Below are positions 1-12,446 of a stretch of 64,000 bases of DNA, in pieces. The notes under the pieces were generated by a model. That model saw only the letters and a program-made list of their open reading frames with translations, made no database searches and was not told the DNA's origin. The stretch is taken from NCBI RefSeq assembly GCF_014066305.1, contig NW_023501037.1:1364501-1428500 (forward strand). Reading direction: 5' to 3'. A program made the position numbers and the translations under genes. The stretch comes from Letharia columbiana (Eukaryota > Ascomycota > Lecanoromycetes > Lecanorales > Parmeliaceae). Within the stretch, counting starts at the first letter, position 1. The number at the start of each line of letters is the position of its first letter.

Positions 1-646
1 TTTTTCTTCCCGGCTTTCATCAAATCACTCTTCCTCCCAACCGCTATATCATCCGATCTCCAAACTCCTCTTTACTCTACCATACTTTACATCTGATCAT
101 TGTCCTCTTTTTCAATTAGCCGACGATCACTCTTCCCATCACTCACGAGTACGAAACGCCCGCCCTCGGCAGTTTGGCGCAGGTCCAATCCGCAATTCCA
201 GATCGATCCCCGCGGTCCGCTGCCCTGACCATCGCAGGGTCTCTATATCGATATTGCCCGCCCCTCCCACCTCACACCAAACAAGTTCTTCAATTCTCTT
301 CCTTCCATCCCCCAACAGCAATCCTCCAATTATTCTTCGACTCTCCCTCAACTGCTGTCTCATCACTCGCCCGCGTCGACCCTTTGCCCTCTGCTCTGTG
401 CCCGTGCGACTCGATTGTCGCCAAAGCCCTGGACCCATAAAGTTCAAGCCTCCGAAACACGCGATATTATTCCAGACGCCTGGTCGCTGCCTGCAACACA
501 TAACCGCCGACAATCCTCTCTTCCCCCAGATTCTTCCTTCTCACCTTTCCTCTCGGACAGAGCCTGAGCTTCGGTTTCTACTTACAAGCTGTATTGTCGG
601 ATTCTGTTCTCTGCACAAGGCAAGGCGATCAACAAATCATATCAAC
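1..646 (+). promoter_or_regulatory. Upstream region and probable long leader of the first gene
   Basis: No convincing gene is seen here. The stretch is rich in C and T runs (for example around 1-120 and 280-380), as is common upstream of fungal start codons. Open frames on both strands are short and mutually overlapping. It most likely holds the promoter and 5' UTR of the gene starting at 647. Confidence 0.5.
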
Positions 647-1987
647 ATGCCTCCCCAGCGTACCATTCCGCCTGCAAAGGCTTTGAAGACTGAACGGACC
701 CATGAGGAAAATCAAGAGCGGTATGGCATGCTCTCTTACCTCATTCTATGAACCATTTTCTTATTGAATTACAGTGCCTACATTGCCGCCTCCAGGAGAA
801 GTGACCGCAGTCTTGAGGCTAGGGTCGAGTCGGCACGACGAGCCTCGGAGATTCACAAGAGACGCACCGGTCGTTCACTACGAGTCACCGAACAAGATGT
901 GGTCAACGAGGAGATGTATGAAGAGGAAGATGATGACCTACCCATGCAGTACCGACGACTTACCGCCCACCTGCAAACTGGATCAGCCGACTTTAATCGA
1001 CGCCTGTCGGCATATCTCACAAACCATGTCGCCATGAGGTCTGCTTTGGATCAGGCCATCACGAACTCATACGCCCAGCAATACCCCAACGCTCCACAAT
1101 TCGCGCATAATCAGAACATATATCCTTCTCCATTCATGGCCCACAAGATGCCTCAGCAGCAATCACCATCATTCGCTCAGCCATATCCCACACCAGGAAC
1201 ACCTGGTTACCGACCTAGCCATCAAGCACGCTCAGCCTCCGGTTCCCATGGTACCCCAACCTATTCCCCGAACATCCCTGCACCGAGTCCGATCCAGGCT
1301 GTACCCCAGATGGATCGTCGTCGTACATCAGCATCATCCAAGTCATCGTCGCACTCGCCAACGGGGCAACCAGTGACACCACAGTCCATGCATGCAATGC
1401 CTGCGCTTCCCCAAACATCATCCACGTCCAACGTGAAACAAGAAGGTCAGACCTCACAGCAGATGAGGGCGCCCCAACAGCCTTCCCCAGTGCAACGACA
1501 GCACTCATTCGGTGCGATGAATGGATTTTCCAATATGAGCCCTTTCACTACATCGCTTCCGACCGAAGCACAAATGCTCTTAGGACCGGCCTTGGATCCT
1601 AATGATTCATTTACATCCATGTTGATGGCTGGAAGCGAAACCCTGCCACAGTCGTACAATTACAACACGACTCCATCTACCTTTCAGAAGCCGCGAAGCT
1701 TCAATCAGTCATATGATGGCATGAGCGCCACGCTCGCACCGAGTGCTCTGGACATGTCACCTCGCCATCAAATCTACGCTCAGCCATCTACGACAATATC
1801 TGCATCGCCAGCACCGTCGCCAGCATTTCAGCTTCCCTACGATGCTTCACTCCATGACTTCTCAAAGTGTCAGATGTATGCCGGTGGGAACAGCGCATCT
1901 GGCAGCGGCACAGTCACCCCTGTCGGTATCGACGGAGGCTGGGATGCTTTCATCAACGACACATCGTGGACTGAGAATACCACCTAA
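647..1987 (+). CDS. Conserved filamentous-fungal protein of unknown function, low-complexity C-terminal part
   Basis: Two exons, 647-720 and 775-1987, give 428 residues. The 54 bp intron (GTATGG...ACAG) splits an Arg codon and yields the continuous N-terminus MPPQRTIPPAKALK... followed by EENQERAYIAASRRSDRSLE. Residues 1-110 are highly charged, with an Arg/Ser-rich helix-like stretch, an acidic block EEMYEEEDDD and a region that looks helical. After that the protein is rich in Gln, Ser, Pro and Thr, as in many fungal nuclear regulators. I recognise the charged N-terminal block as typical of a family conserved in Pezizomycotina but cannot assign a function. No zinc finger, signal peptide or membrane segment is visible. 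A nuclear regulatory role is only a guess from composition. The start is the first ATG in frame and has A at -3 (CAACATGC). Confidence 0.8.
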
Positions 1988-3551
1988 GCATCTCTCGGTC
2001 GCTTCCTTTCCTTGAAATATGATACCCTCCATTGGTCTTAGCTACCGTCATTCGTACATAGCTCCATGAGCATGGCGTTACTTTCTCGCTTTGCAGATCA
2101 TCTTGCGAAACGCTGCCAGGCCTCCCATCTGCCGAAAAGCCTGTGGCCGGTGAGGTCTGCTCCGTGTTTGCCAGCCTAATCAATCGATCATCGCTTCGAC
2201 CCAAAGTCCCCTGCTACCTTTTCGGTGCAAGCGTGCGATACCTCTCCTACCACAATGTTCCGAGATGTTGATTAAACAAGGAAACCCGTCTCCACTTCCA
2301 CACATTGTTGGGATGTCGTTGGTCGGTCAACCCACGACCGGGCCTAGCCCCAGATCTTGATGCACGTTTCGGCTACCTGAAGTTTGACATGCTGCATCGC
2401 ATCATGTTTCGGCCATTTTTGCGATTGGTTCGAGGCAGGGAAGGTGATCTGGGAACCTCGCGCGAGCTTGGGTGGTCAGATCTTACGATAGCAATACAGA
2501 TTAGCCTATCAAGCCATGCAAAAACCACATGCGCTGTCACAGTCCCATTTCGATCCTTCTGACGCCGCATCAATTGACATGATCTAATCCATGCAACTCC
2601 CATGCCTGAGCCCTACCCGTGTCATCAACATCATCCTTCAAGCATCATGCCTGCTTTGATTGACATTTCGCGTAAGCTACCTCGCTACCACTAAGTATTC
2701 TCCGTCTGAACAATCGCCGCGAACCTCACTGTAGCTCTTCCCAAAGCAGCCCGGATACCAATCCCTTCCCGCCCCTCCGTCCTTTGTGCTTTTCGATAGC
2801 AGAAACCTAGATTACCGTCTCATTAGCCAGCCGTCATTCATTCAGTCTGTCCGTACCGCCAAATTTGAACAAACTTCCCAACGATGCGAACTTCATCGGA
2901 GGCTTCCGTGCCGCTTTCCCAACTCGCGGAGTCGGGGACTACGGGACGAAAAGGACGACGATGGCCATCTTGCGCTGGGCTCGAGGATTCGTCCGGCCCA
3001 CTCGATCGATCGATCGGGTCCTTCCCCCCATTGGTTGGGGGGGGGGCGCGGTGTCCCTTCCGGCCCCGGTGTCGCTCACGTTTTCAATCGCTGGTCAGAG
3101 TACCGATACTGCCGATGACTGGGATGAGCTCTACTTTACAGTCGTCCACCCCGGAGTGCGAAGGCGGGTTTTCCACGGGCAGCTGGCGGGTTCGGGGGTC
3201 GAATGGGGGAGATGTCGGCCAGCTACTTGGGATGGGAGGGAAACGCAAGAGCGAGGGGATGAGAGGATTGGCATGCTCGTGGCATCGAGGTTATATGCTC
3301 AAAAACACACTTCCCGTCACCGCTCCTGTCCGGTCTCCTTTGGTTCGAAACCTCGGGTCCGCGTCATGCCGGGCAGCTGCAGATTTCATGGAGGACGTCT
3401 GATCTGTTGCAGAAAGCCGTGCAATGGAGCTGGCCGGTCTCGAAATCACCTACATAGCCCTCGGGTCACGTGCGCGTCTCCAACTCCCATGCCATCGAGC
3501 CCGAGTCGTCAACGCTGCGTCAAACGCCGCCTCATCGCTGCCGGAAGCTCG
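1988..3551. other. Intergenic region without a supported gene
   Basis: This lies between the 3' end of the first gene and the 3' end of the SURF6 gene, so it is a tail-to-tail interval. It has several overlapping open frames (for example 2865-3776), a GATC repeat near 3003-3016 and a G run at about 3037-3046. None of the frames shows a recognisable domain or a consistent codon pattern. Confidence 0.5.
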
Positions 3552-5358
3552 TCACCTTCTCCTCCCGCCGTCCGCTCCTCCACTCGGCGCCTTGGCTCTG
3601 AAACTTCCTTCAAATCCTGGCCTTCCTTTGGGTTTCCCTTTCCCTTTCTTCGCACCCGGTTTTCCACCTTTCTTCCCCTTCTCTTCTTTCCGCTTCTGCA
3701 AATTGGCCTCTCGCTTCTTCTGCTTCATGTCCTGGCTTTTCTTCACGCCATCGAGCCGTTCATTCCACTCCTTTGAGCTCCTTTTCTTTTGCTTTTCCTT
3801 GCGCTTCAGCGTTTTCTTGAGCAGAGAGGTATCATCGCGTATACGTTCACCGTGCGCTCGCTTACGAGCGTTGAGCCACGTGTCTTTCTCCGCCAGGTCG
3901 GCCCTTTGGCTCTCATCGAGGCCGTTGAGGCGGGATTGCTTCTTCTGGGCCGCTAGAAGTGCGGTCCGGGGATCTGATGGGCCTTTTGGCTTGGTCTTTG
4001 ACTCAATGATGGCATTCAGATTGGCGGAGGCATGTTGGCCGTCGGCGAAATCGACACGGCTGAAGGCGAGGTTGCTGGTTGGTGATGAGGGTGCGTTAAG
4101 AGGTGAATCTGGGGAGAGCAGAGGCGACCCTGAAAGGAGTGGAGAGCCGCGAGCTAGGGTCTCGTTGCGTTTCCGCCGCTCTTCTTCTTTGGCTTTTTGA
4201 CGCAACTCCTTCTTCTGGGCTCTCCGTTGCTCTTCTTTTTGGCGGCGAGCTTCCATTAGTTCTTGTCGATTGCGAGCGGGTGCACCGTTGAGACCGTCGG
4301 CGTTGCGGGCTCGTTTCATGGCTTCGATGCGGGCTGCGAAGCGAGCCTTGATATCTTCAGGGGTGGATTTTGGTTCCTGTGGTTCTTCTTGTGGTTCTTC
4401 ATGTAACGGCTTTGCGGGTTGAGGGTCTTCTCTTGCGGTGGGAAGTGCGATTGAGGAGATGGAGGAGGAGCCCGAGTGGTTTGCTGAAGCGTCGAAGGCA
4501 GGAGAGTGGCTTGTCGACGGTGTAGCTGTAGATGAAAGATCGATCTGTGGTTCGTCTGTGATGTTTTCCATCTCAATCCGATCAATCACCGCATTCTGAA
4601 CGGCCTCGTAATCCTCATCGCTAAAGTCTGCACCGGCTGCAGCATCTTTAGAGTCTTCCTCAAGCGCAGCCTCTTGTGCCTTTCTCTCCTTCTTCGCTTT
4701 CGCCTTTGCAGCCTTTCCATTCTCTTTAGCCTTCTTCTGTTCTCTCTTCTGCCTCTTCTTCTCTGCCGTAGCTTTTCTCAGGGTCTCGGGATCTGGTTCA
4801 TACTCATCCACTGCAGTGTCATTGACCGGCTTCCGTTCGGCGCGATCACTGGCTGTTTCCTTCTCCTCCCTCTTCTGCTTCTTCGTCTGATTACCTTTCT
4901 TGACTGAACTGGGTATCGGCTTCTCGACCTCCATATCATCCACTTCTGAAACCTCGCCCTCCTCTTCTCGCTTCCTTTTCCGAGCTTTTGTGGCTTGCTC
5001 ATCTAACACATCTTTTGCACTCTTTGCGTTGTCCGGATCAAGCTTTGCACGCTTAGCAGCTCGTGCCTCTTCTTTTGTTTGCTTTTTCCTCTGCCATTGG
5101 TCCTAGAGTTGGAGTATACGATCAGCTCGGAGCCGGTCAAAGACTCAAGTCGACAAAGCCTGAAGGTGCGGAACTTACACTGTTGTCTTCTCCGTAATAG
5201 TACTTGGCAGGAATCAAAGAGAGGAGGCCATCAAATGATCTAGCATGGCTCTTGAGTCTTTCCTGTCGATTTCGGTGAGTGTTAATCTAAACACCAGGAT
5301 ATTGTGGGGTTGAGCGTGCACAAACCTCCAGGCTATCAGATCTAGACTCTTGTGCCAT
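3552..5358 (-). CDS. rrp14: SURF6/Rrp14 family nucleolar ribosome-biogenesis protein
   Basis: Three exons on the minus strand (5326-5358, 5179-5262, 3552-5102) give 555 residues. The introns are 63 and 76 bp with GT...AG ends. The N-terminus MAQESRSDSLEERLKSHARS continues into FDGLLSLIPAKYYYGEDN and DQWQRKKQTKEE, the signature of the Rrp14 N-terminal domain, which is split across all three exons. The rest is very rich in Lys, Arg and Glu with long predicted helices. The C-terminal SURF6 domain has TALLAAQKKQSRLNGLDESQ and a series of KKRSSKEWNERLDGVKKSQ-type segments (roughly residues 430-530), ending in a basic Gly/Lys tail. The family acts in the nucleolus in 40S and 60S subunit assembly and binds nucleic acid. 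Frame and phases fit through all junctions. Confidence 0.93.
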
Positions 5359-6187
5359 TGTACTTGCTGAAATATTTTGAGAGATCAACTAGAAACATGA
5401 GTATTATCACATGCCAGGCCGCTTGTTGGAGAGGACACTGAAAAGCCAGAGAAATCTTTGATGTGGATGGCGGTGAACTCCAAAATTGTTCCAGTGGGTG
5501 AAATCTTGGCATTCTTTGGAGCTAGCTATATTGTCTTTAGTGTACTCGTATCTGATGTCCATCTACATGAAGGTATACCGTCTCTCTCTTCGATGCTCTG
5601 CCCTTGACTATACAGTCATTCCAGCATAAGTGTGCTGAAGAGATCAATTTCTACAATTGGCATCGGGGACAATTATCGAATTGGTACAGAAATCAACGAT
5701 TTGTATTGGTATCATTACGCACAACCACCCGTGCTATCTGACTCCCTGGAGTCCACTGGTCCAAGGCTCCGGTGCTATGCTGGGTAATTATGCTGACTTG
5801 CATAAAAAAGTCAGACCGACTGAGGTCTGGAAAGGCTGAAACGCTGATATTAATTCTTTACAGAGAAGTGGACTAACACCAGTGCCAAACCCCGCTCTGC
5901 ACTGCTGTTTGGTTTTCTTAGATCACAGATCGCTTCTTCGTGAAGATTTCTTGTAGAAGAGCCGTGGTAAAATGTACCGGATCCATGTGTCTCCGCAACC
6001 AATCGAAAAAGTTGCTGTACGTTGGTGATGTCGACATATGTTTGCCCACGTAGAGAAATTATCGAATGGACACCACAACGCCCGAGAATGCGGACTGGGA
6101 TTGGAGAACACCGGTGGACCGGTGGTAGACTATGATAGTCTGCACTCGATAAGCGTTGGGTCCTTGATCCTTTAGGACATGGATCCT
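5359..6187. other. Intergenic: promoter side of SURF6, 3' flank of UBP2
   Basis: No gene is supported. The minus-strand frame at 5850-6194 runs into the 3' flank of UBP2 and has no recognisable features. Confidence 0.5.
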
Positions 6188-9100
6188 TTACCAATTCGAA
6201 TACACCTGAGCTTCCTTCTGATTCCAGGGACTGCTATCTACCCAGCCTTCACCACGAGTCCAGCCTTGACTATTGTAGGATTCTACTGTGCCATAGTCCA
6301 TAGATGAATTGACCGGCCTGTAGGTGTTGCCATCTGTTTGGCTTTCTTGAGCTTGACTATAGTCTTCCATCACAGTATCCTGCTGCTCCTCTGCCGGCGG
6401 CTCGACGACGTCTCGGCATACAGAATCGACTAAGTCTTCTTTCGATTCGTCCTTGACGTAGACTAAGAAGTATGGCGTAGCAGGTCGATCCCCAGGTTCT
6501 TGCTCGAAGATCTCCTTGGTATCTTTGATCTCCGTTACATAACCATCGTTGTAATTTCGCCACAATTGCCTTGTGAAATCGTAGATGTATATCCAATAAT
6601 GACCAGAGTTATGGAAACCCCTGTGGATGAAAACTGATTGCAATCGATATGGGAGCTTTTGAAGATCGTTGAATTGGCTGGCAATGTGGGACTTCAGGTC
6701 CCTGATCTGCAAGTCAAGGGCTAGGAGTACGGGTCAGCATTTGAGCTTCGCTATCCCATGTTGTAAACTTACACTCTAGTTCCACTTTGGCCTCTGTTGC
6801 AGCGTTGTCGAGCACTTGCAGTAAACCGGGCGGAACCTCGATGGGATCTTTGTCGTCCAAGTCGGGAATTTGGCGCAAGAAGTCACTTGTGGCTTCTAGA
6901 ATTTCTGGCATGTCCATCCCCATCTATGGTCACATTTTAGTCATGAACTAATCTGAGATGCAAGGCTCACTTACATCTGAAGTGGCAAGCTCGACCCTCC
7001 TCGATTCCAATTTAGTGAGCTGCTTCTTCCATTCCCAGCATTCTCGACGTCTCTGCATTAAATCTGCATCAGAGGAATCCATGTACCTATCCATGTAGAT
7101 GGTCTCTTTCAATTCCAGATGATGATTCGACTTGAACACGGACTTCTTCACCATGTCGAATTGGACCCGTTGAACGTGTACTTGCAGGATAGGCGGGAGT
7201 TGACTGATTGATGTGTACTGTGGTTCGATGTCTCCACGTACTTCAACTTCCTGGACATCGTAGGCGCCGTCTAAAGCTGCGTAGATATCACGGGAACCGG
7301 TAGCTACATCGACCTTGATGTCGGACATATATTCTTCCTTGGTCCTGATTCTCCCTTGTCTGTTAGTCGTGTAAGATTTCTGTTTCCCAAAGAATAGGCG
7401 TTTGACTTGGTCAATCTGTTCCCCAGATTCGTCAACGGATTCGGCCTTGATAGCACATTGTAATTGAAACAGTACGTTTGTAATGACTTCAGTGACGTCC
7501 TGTTGAGCGCCATACTCGGCCTCTTGGACAGCATTCGTTTCTATTGGCTTTGGCCTTGGCGGGACTGGCGGAGGTCTGTTCGGCGGCGCTGCAGGAATCG
7601 ATTTTTTTTCATCTCCAGAATCACCTTGTCCAGTCTCGGATGACTTTGAGTTTTCGTTATTGAAATCTTGGGGCTCACTCTCCATCCCATTCGAAAGATT
7701 TAAAGAGCCTTGCTGCTCATTCACACGGGACGGGGAAGACTCGCCAAGCGGTCTCAAGTATGTCTCTGGCGAGGTCTCTCTGACTGATTCTTTGGTGGGC
7801 GGCATGTTCTCCTTATCCTCGAAGAACTTCTGTTGTACGCCTTTCTCACCATCGTCATCATCTAAGATCATAACATCATCTTCTGTCGCAGACGGACCAT
7901 CAACCAAAGTTATATCGCTCGCGTCATCGCCGCTGGGATCGTTGTTGACGGCATTCGAGTCTTTAGCTTCGAGTGGGGCCTCATCAGACATCTCTGTGTC
8001 TTTCTGAGATAGACTTGGAGGACCCAGGGGACCAAAGACAGGACTGCCATTGATCTGCCCCAGTGAAGGACGGGTAGGACTGAGCATCGACTGACGACGT
8101 ATGTGTTCCTCCTTGGAAGAACTTACAAGAGTGAGGCGGGCAAGTTCTGGTTCTGGCGTTACTGAAGCTTTGGAAGAAGCGATCATATCTTCGAAAAGTT
8201 TCTTCAGTTGATCGACGACTGTGCAAGTCAATGGCCGTTCATTCAAAGTCAACGATATTACTCACATTGCTGCGCACGATCGACTTCTTTTTTCGACACA
8301 TTCCTAGATCCTACTCGTTTTGATTTGAGACTCTCTCCATCTGTCGGCATCTTGAACTCCTTAATCTTCAAGACAAGGTCTCTTAGCGGCTTGATGGTGA
8401 AGTAAAATTGTAACAAGCTGTTGAGGTAGCATGTATTGCCAATATTCTCTAGTCCTACTGGCCATTCGGATATAGGATGCTCCGATGAGTTCATGTCAAG
8501 ATTCAGGAAGCCCTTGAGGCGTCGAGAATTCTTCGCTTTTGCAATTGCCGCGAGAGCATTCTTCAGGTCGCCAACCTGAGATGGGCTGTCTGCGATCAAG
8601 GACTCGTATTGAGCAAGAATAATTTCGTCGTCAAGTGTTCGGTCACTGATGTCCAGGCGAACGTATGCCTGACCCACATCCATCTCCACCTCGCCCAGTG
8701 CACCGGTCTCAAGCCAATGCTTGAGAGCGTTACTCTTGCGGTGATCGGCAATCAGGGCGACGGCGTGGCGTGCTATAGATTCCTCTGACGATGGTTGATC
8801 GATCTAGGTAGGGAAGAAGGATGCGATCAGCAAATGCATTGACGTCAATTTCAGAATTGAATCGAGGCGAAGGTGAGTGTGAATCATGTGTTAGGGGACA
8901 AAGTCAACCGGGTTTACCTTGACAGTGTACATCGAGACAATAAAGTCATCGGTAAAATCGGCGGACGCTTCGAGGTAGAGAAGCGCTTGTTCATAATTCG
9001 TGACAGCTATGATTCACTCAGTAACTCATTGGCCAGACATTTCATTGCAGATTTTAGCGTACCTTGGGAGGCTACAAATTCGATCTTTTCACTTCTGCGG

Positions 9101-10715
9101 CTTTGGCCAATTATCTTTAAAGCCCTTCGCATCTCTGTCTCTTGTTTAGGGGCATCAGAAACTCTTGACTGGAACGTGCCAATGATAGTGTCGTCCTCGT
9201 AGTCAGACCGAGAATCGAGACCAAGCTCCTTGAAGGCGGCCCTGACGTCCTTCAAGCTAATTCGGTTCTCGGAAGCCTCTATCGCAACTTTAGTGTGAAG
9301 GGTTTCGCTGTGACGCCCCCTTGCTATTCCCTGGAGACACTCCAAGTAATATGGAGTGTTATAAGGATCGATTTCTAGTTGTCGCTCATAAGAGAATTCT
9401 ATGAGCTCGTCATGGAAGTCGGCGGTAGCACCTAATCCGGCGTGCCATCTTGGAAATCATAAGCCTGCGAATGTACGGACTTTGGTTTTCAGACCTGGAC
9501 TTACGGGTGCTCTTCCTTGGCCTCGGTCAGATCAACGGTCCGAGAGCGTGTGCTTTGCCGGACTAAGATTGATGAGCTTTGGTCAATTACGAAAATTCAA
9601 TAGAGAATGCTTCACTTACAGTCCAGACAACCTAGTACGGCACTTAAATCTTTCTTCGCCCATTCGGGGATGTACTGATAGTTCATAGTAATCCTCTCAT
9701 CGTCCGGTCTCTCGAAGATAAGGACATACAGTTCCCTAAGTAGATCATCCAAGCGAACGTTGAGTGAATTTGACAAATAGTCTGGCGAAGGGACTTCAGG
9801 CTCTGGTGGTAGCCAATCCTCTCCCTACAGTCACCAAATCAACTCCGTCAATTTCATATACAACATGTAAACATTACCTCACGTGTGAATCCAATATACT
9901 CAAGCAAATCAGCACAAGACTCTCCTAAGCTCAATAGGAACTGTTTGTTGTGCCCTGGAATTTTCCTGCTCTTTTCTGGAGTTTGAACAGCGTTCCAGAT
10001 ATAAACCCGCAGATTGCTGAGGACGTTTATTGGCAGTGGAACAGCATGACCCTCAAACCGTTTCGGGTCCTCTGCCATTGCTTTCTCGGCTCGAGTCTTG
10101 ATCATAAATTTGTCGGTAAGCTGTTTCACCCAATCCGGGACAAGTCTGGGTGGCTTGAACCAAATAACTAGTTTTGCAGAACATTCGACCGCAGAGCATT
10201 GGAAATGTTGCTCATCGACCCATGGGAACCCGGTATCTGGATCTGGAGCAAGGAAGCCATGCTGTCGAGGCTTCGATAAACCTGGTCGGTGTATGAAATG
10301 ATGCAACGGCCTAGAGCTAGTCGGGCACGGTGAAGAAAAAGCGCTTCCTTCCTGAAAATCTATTAAGAGATCCAAATGAGACCGACATACTGAGCAATAT
10401 AGCGCGATTTTCCACACGGTCGACGAATCCGGCTTATAGCCATCGCCAGGGAGGTTGCTCTGATTTTTTTTCAGTGACCACTTATGCTTGCAGCTCTTCC
10501 CCGGAGGAAGCAAAGGGAGGTCCTCTGGCTCCTCCTCGTCAAAGTACGGAAGACTGGTGAGGATATTGTAGGCTGTCGGTGTCATATATCTAGGGTCATA
10601 ATCGTAGAGATCGCTGAGGAGCCTGGGCGCGGTCTTGCCTGAAAGAAGAGGATGATCAGTATACCACTCTCTCAGTGCTTTCGTGGTACTCGCCTCCGCT
10701 AAGAAGGATCCTCAT
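6188..10715 (-). CDS. ubp2: Ubiquitin carboxyl-terminal hydrolase, Ubp2 family
   Basis: Ten exons on the minus strand: 10694-10715, 9878-10638, 9620-9824, 9505-9562, 9063-9448, 8918-9006, 8266-8803, 6975-8218, 6773-6923, 6188-6720. They give 1328 residues, close to yeast Ubp2. All phases close. The N-terminal half opens with GGKTAPRLLSDLYDYDPRYM, typical of Ubp2. The USP core starts with WPVGLENIGNTCYLNSLLQF (nucleophile Cys632) and ends with GFHNSGHYWIYIYDF (His1192). The two are separated by a long acidic insert rich in Ser and Pro (exon 8), as in Ubp2. Ubp2 cleaves Lys63-linked ubiquitin chains and works with Rsp5. The first intron starts GCGAGT rather than GT, and the intron at 9449-9504 ends in AAG. 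The start is uncertain: I chose the ATG just before LLSGGKTAPR, but an open frame continues upstream to a possible acceptor near 10861. Confidence 0.9.
10639..10693 (-). other. GC-AG intron 1 of UBP2
   Basis: The only junction that keeps the conserved GGKTAPRLL frame uses donor G|GCGAGT (equal to GTGAGT with T changed to C), a CTGAT branch site and acceptor TTTCAG. The nearby GT (2 nt downstream) leaves the wrong phase. Confidence 0.75.
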
Positions 10716-11416
10716 GATGGCGTGTGTAAGGTCTTTGGGCAGGCTAGCATCCTCGATGACGGATGTTGGCTTTCCGCAATGGGGCAAGGCCGCAGTTGTA
10801 TGACAAAGTGGTGTTAGAAACTGCCCTAAAGCAGACTTCCTTTTCTCATCTATTCCATCTAGACATTATGTGTTTCATTCAAGCTGGAGCGGCTAAGGAG
10901 TTCCTCGCCGTCTTGTCCTTTCCTGGTCTCGGGCGCCAATAGTGAGACCTTCGTTCTCCACAAACAGAGGCAAGACAACGAAGGCTCCAATGCTGGCCGG
11001 GTAGCCGGAGGAGATGGCGCCCGCAAAAAGCGCTGCGAAGCTCTGTGGATTCTGTCCGGAAGATCTGATGCTGGGGGGTTTGAGAATGGGGTACCGTATA
11101 TGAGTAGAGTACAGGCGGTTAAAACAAAGAGGATATACGTGGCTAAAAACAGGCAACAGTAGCCGGCTTGCAAGAAAGGAATGGGAACTTGAATTTGAAG
11201 ATAGTTTTCAATCATCAACAGCTGCTAGCTGCCAGGCCGAACATGCATCGGAACCGGAATTTGATTTCGCCGAGGCTTGGCAAGCGCTTTTTGGGGACTC
11301 GTAGAGCTTACCTTCTTAGCTCATACCAATACTGTACTTCCTCCACATCAGGGTTCCTTATGACAGCATCAACGTAAGCTGCATGCGCAAGGGAAGCCCT
11401 TCTGCTTCACTGCACC
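10716..11416. promoter_or_regulatory. Divergent interval between UBP2 and the complex I subunit
   Basis: About 700 bp between two outward-facing genes. Minus-strand open frames at 10859-11218 and 10893-11156 overlap and resemble nothing I know. Part of this interval could hold an extra 5' exon of UBP2. Confidence 0.45.
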
Positions 11417-12145
11417 ATGGCTTCTGAGGATGAGGCAGCGTACATGCCGAAAGACGCCGTCGGTCTTGCAATTGAAGCCACATTGATCACTGGGGCAGCT
11501 GGACTTGCAGTCGCTGCGATTCAAAACACTCTTACCAAGCAAAACGTATCAGGCTGGGGAGTTCTTACGCGGGGTGGGGGAATAATTGCAATCTTTGGTA
11601 GGCTATTATTGGTGTTACTCCTATATTCATAGCACTAATATAAGATATAGCTGCATCGGGAGGAACCTATGGATTCGCAAAAGCCGCGGCTGCGAACCTT
11701 CGGGAGAAAGATGACAGCTGGAACCCTGCTATTGGTGGCTTTCTGTCAGGTAGTGTCTTAGGACTAAGATGTTAGGCGGCCCTTTTTGTCAATGGATAAA
11801 CGTCCTGATCAAGTCACAGTCCGAACATTTCCCGCTGTCTTGGGTTTCGGTGCTGGTCTGGCAATCGTGCAAGGTGCTTTTGACTATACTGGTGGAAAGT
11901 TTTCAGGCTACGACAAGGATCCAAACGTCGACGAGTATGAGCGAAAGGAGGCATTAAAGAAGAACAGGAGGAGACCCATACAAGAAACGCTAGAAGAATT
12001 GGGCGAGGGCAGAGGTGAGGCACCTGTTCAATTCCCACGGGGGTCAGTGTTACTAATGATCGCAGGCGTATATGGTCCCGGCTACCGAGAAAGACGAGCC
12101 GAGAGAATTAAGCAGAATTACGGTTTAGATGTACCTCGAACTTGA
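11417..12145 (+). CDS. NADH:ubiquinone oxidoreductase 21 kDa-type subunit (NDUFA11/B14.7-like, Tim17 superfamily)
   Basis: Four exons (11417-11597, 11651-11749, 11820-12014, 12066-12145) give 184 residues. The N-terminal region (AVGLAIEATLITGAAGLAVA, GWGVLTRGGGIIAIF, GGTYGFAKAAAAN and FPAVLGFGAGLAIVQGAFDY) has the four glycine-rich membrane spans of the Tim17/22-like complex I subunit. The C-terminal part has the fungal signature KKNRRRPIQETLEELGEGRG followed by VYGPGYRERRAERIKQNYG. The protein is an accessory subunit in the membrane arm of mitochondrial complex I; no cleavable presequence is evident. The last intron (12015-12065) is 51 bp with no stop, so retaining it would add 17 codons in frame. 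Its TACTAAT branch site argues that it is a true intron. Confidence 0.9.
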
Positions 12146-12446
12146 CTGATGCAGTATCAGGCGCCATTCGATTTGCTAGAGTTGTACATAGAAAATCATG
12201 GTTTTTCATCGGCTGTTTAAGGCCGGGTTACTCTGCACGTAAAAGTCTTTCAAATCATGAAAGTCTATGGTATGATTGATAGTACGTAGAGCCTGCCTTT
12301 CGATAGCAGAGACAGTAGTAGATGAGGAAAAGCAAACCCGCTGATAACTCAATTATCCCTTAGAGCGTGAAAATCCAAAAGTCTCTGCAATCACACCGCA
12401 ATAAAGTCTTCCCAGTAGACTCATTCGGTTTCGGCATATAAGAATC
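12146..12446 (+). promoter_or_regulatory. Interval before tubulin cofactor C
   Basis: About 300 bp between two genes of the same direction. It should hold the 3' UTR of the complex I subunit and the cofactor C promoter. I see no distinct motif. Confidence 0.4.

Noticed and set aside
2865..3776. Long plus-strand open frame
   Set aside because: It overlaps the SURF6 C-terminal exon in antisense, contains a G run and other overlapping frames, and has no recognisable domain.
8804..8917. 114 bp UBP2 intron as another introner-like element
   Set aside because: It lacks the internal block and the GCTGACTCC 3' block and is shorter than the family.
10859..11218. 119-residue minus-strand open frame upstream of UBP2
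   Set aside because: It has no recognised family, overlaps a second frame, and cannot be joined to UBP2 by a convincing donor. It remains a possible 5' exon region.
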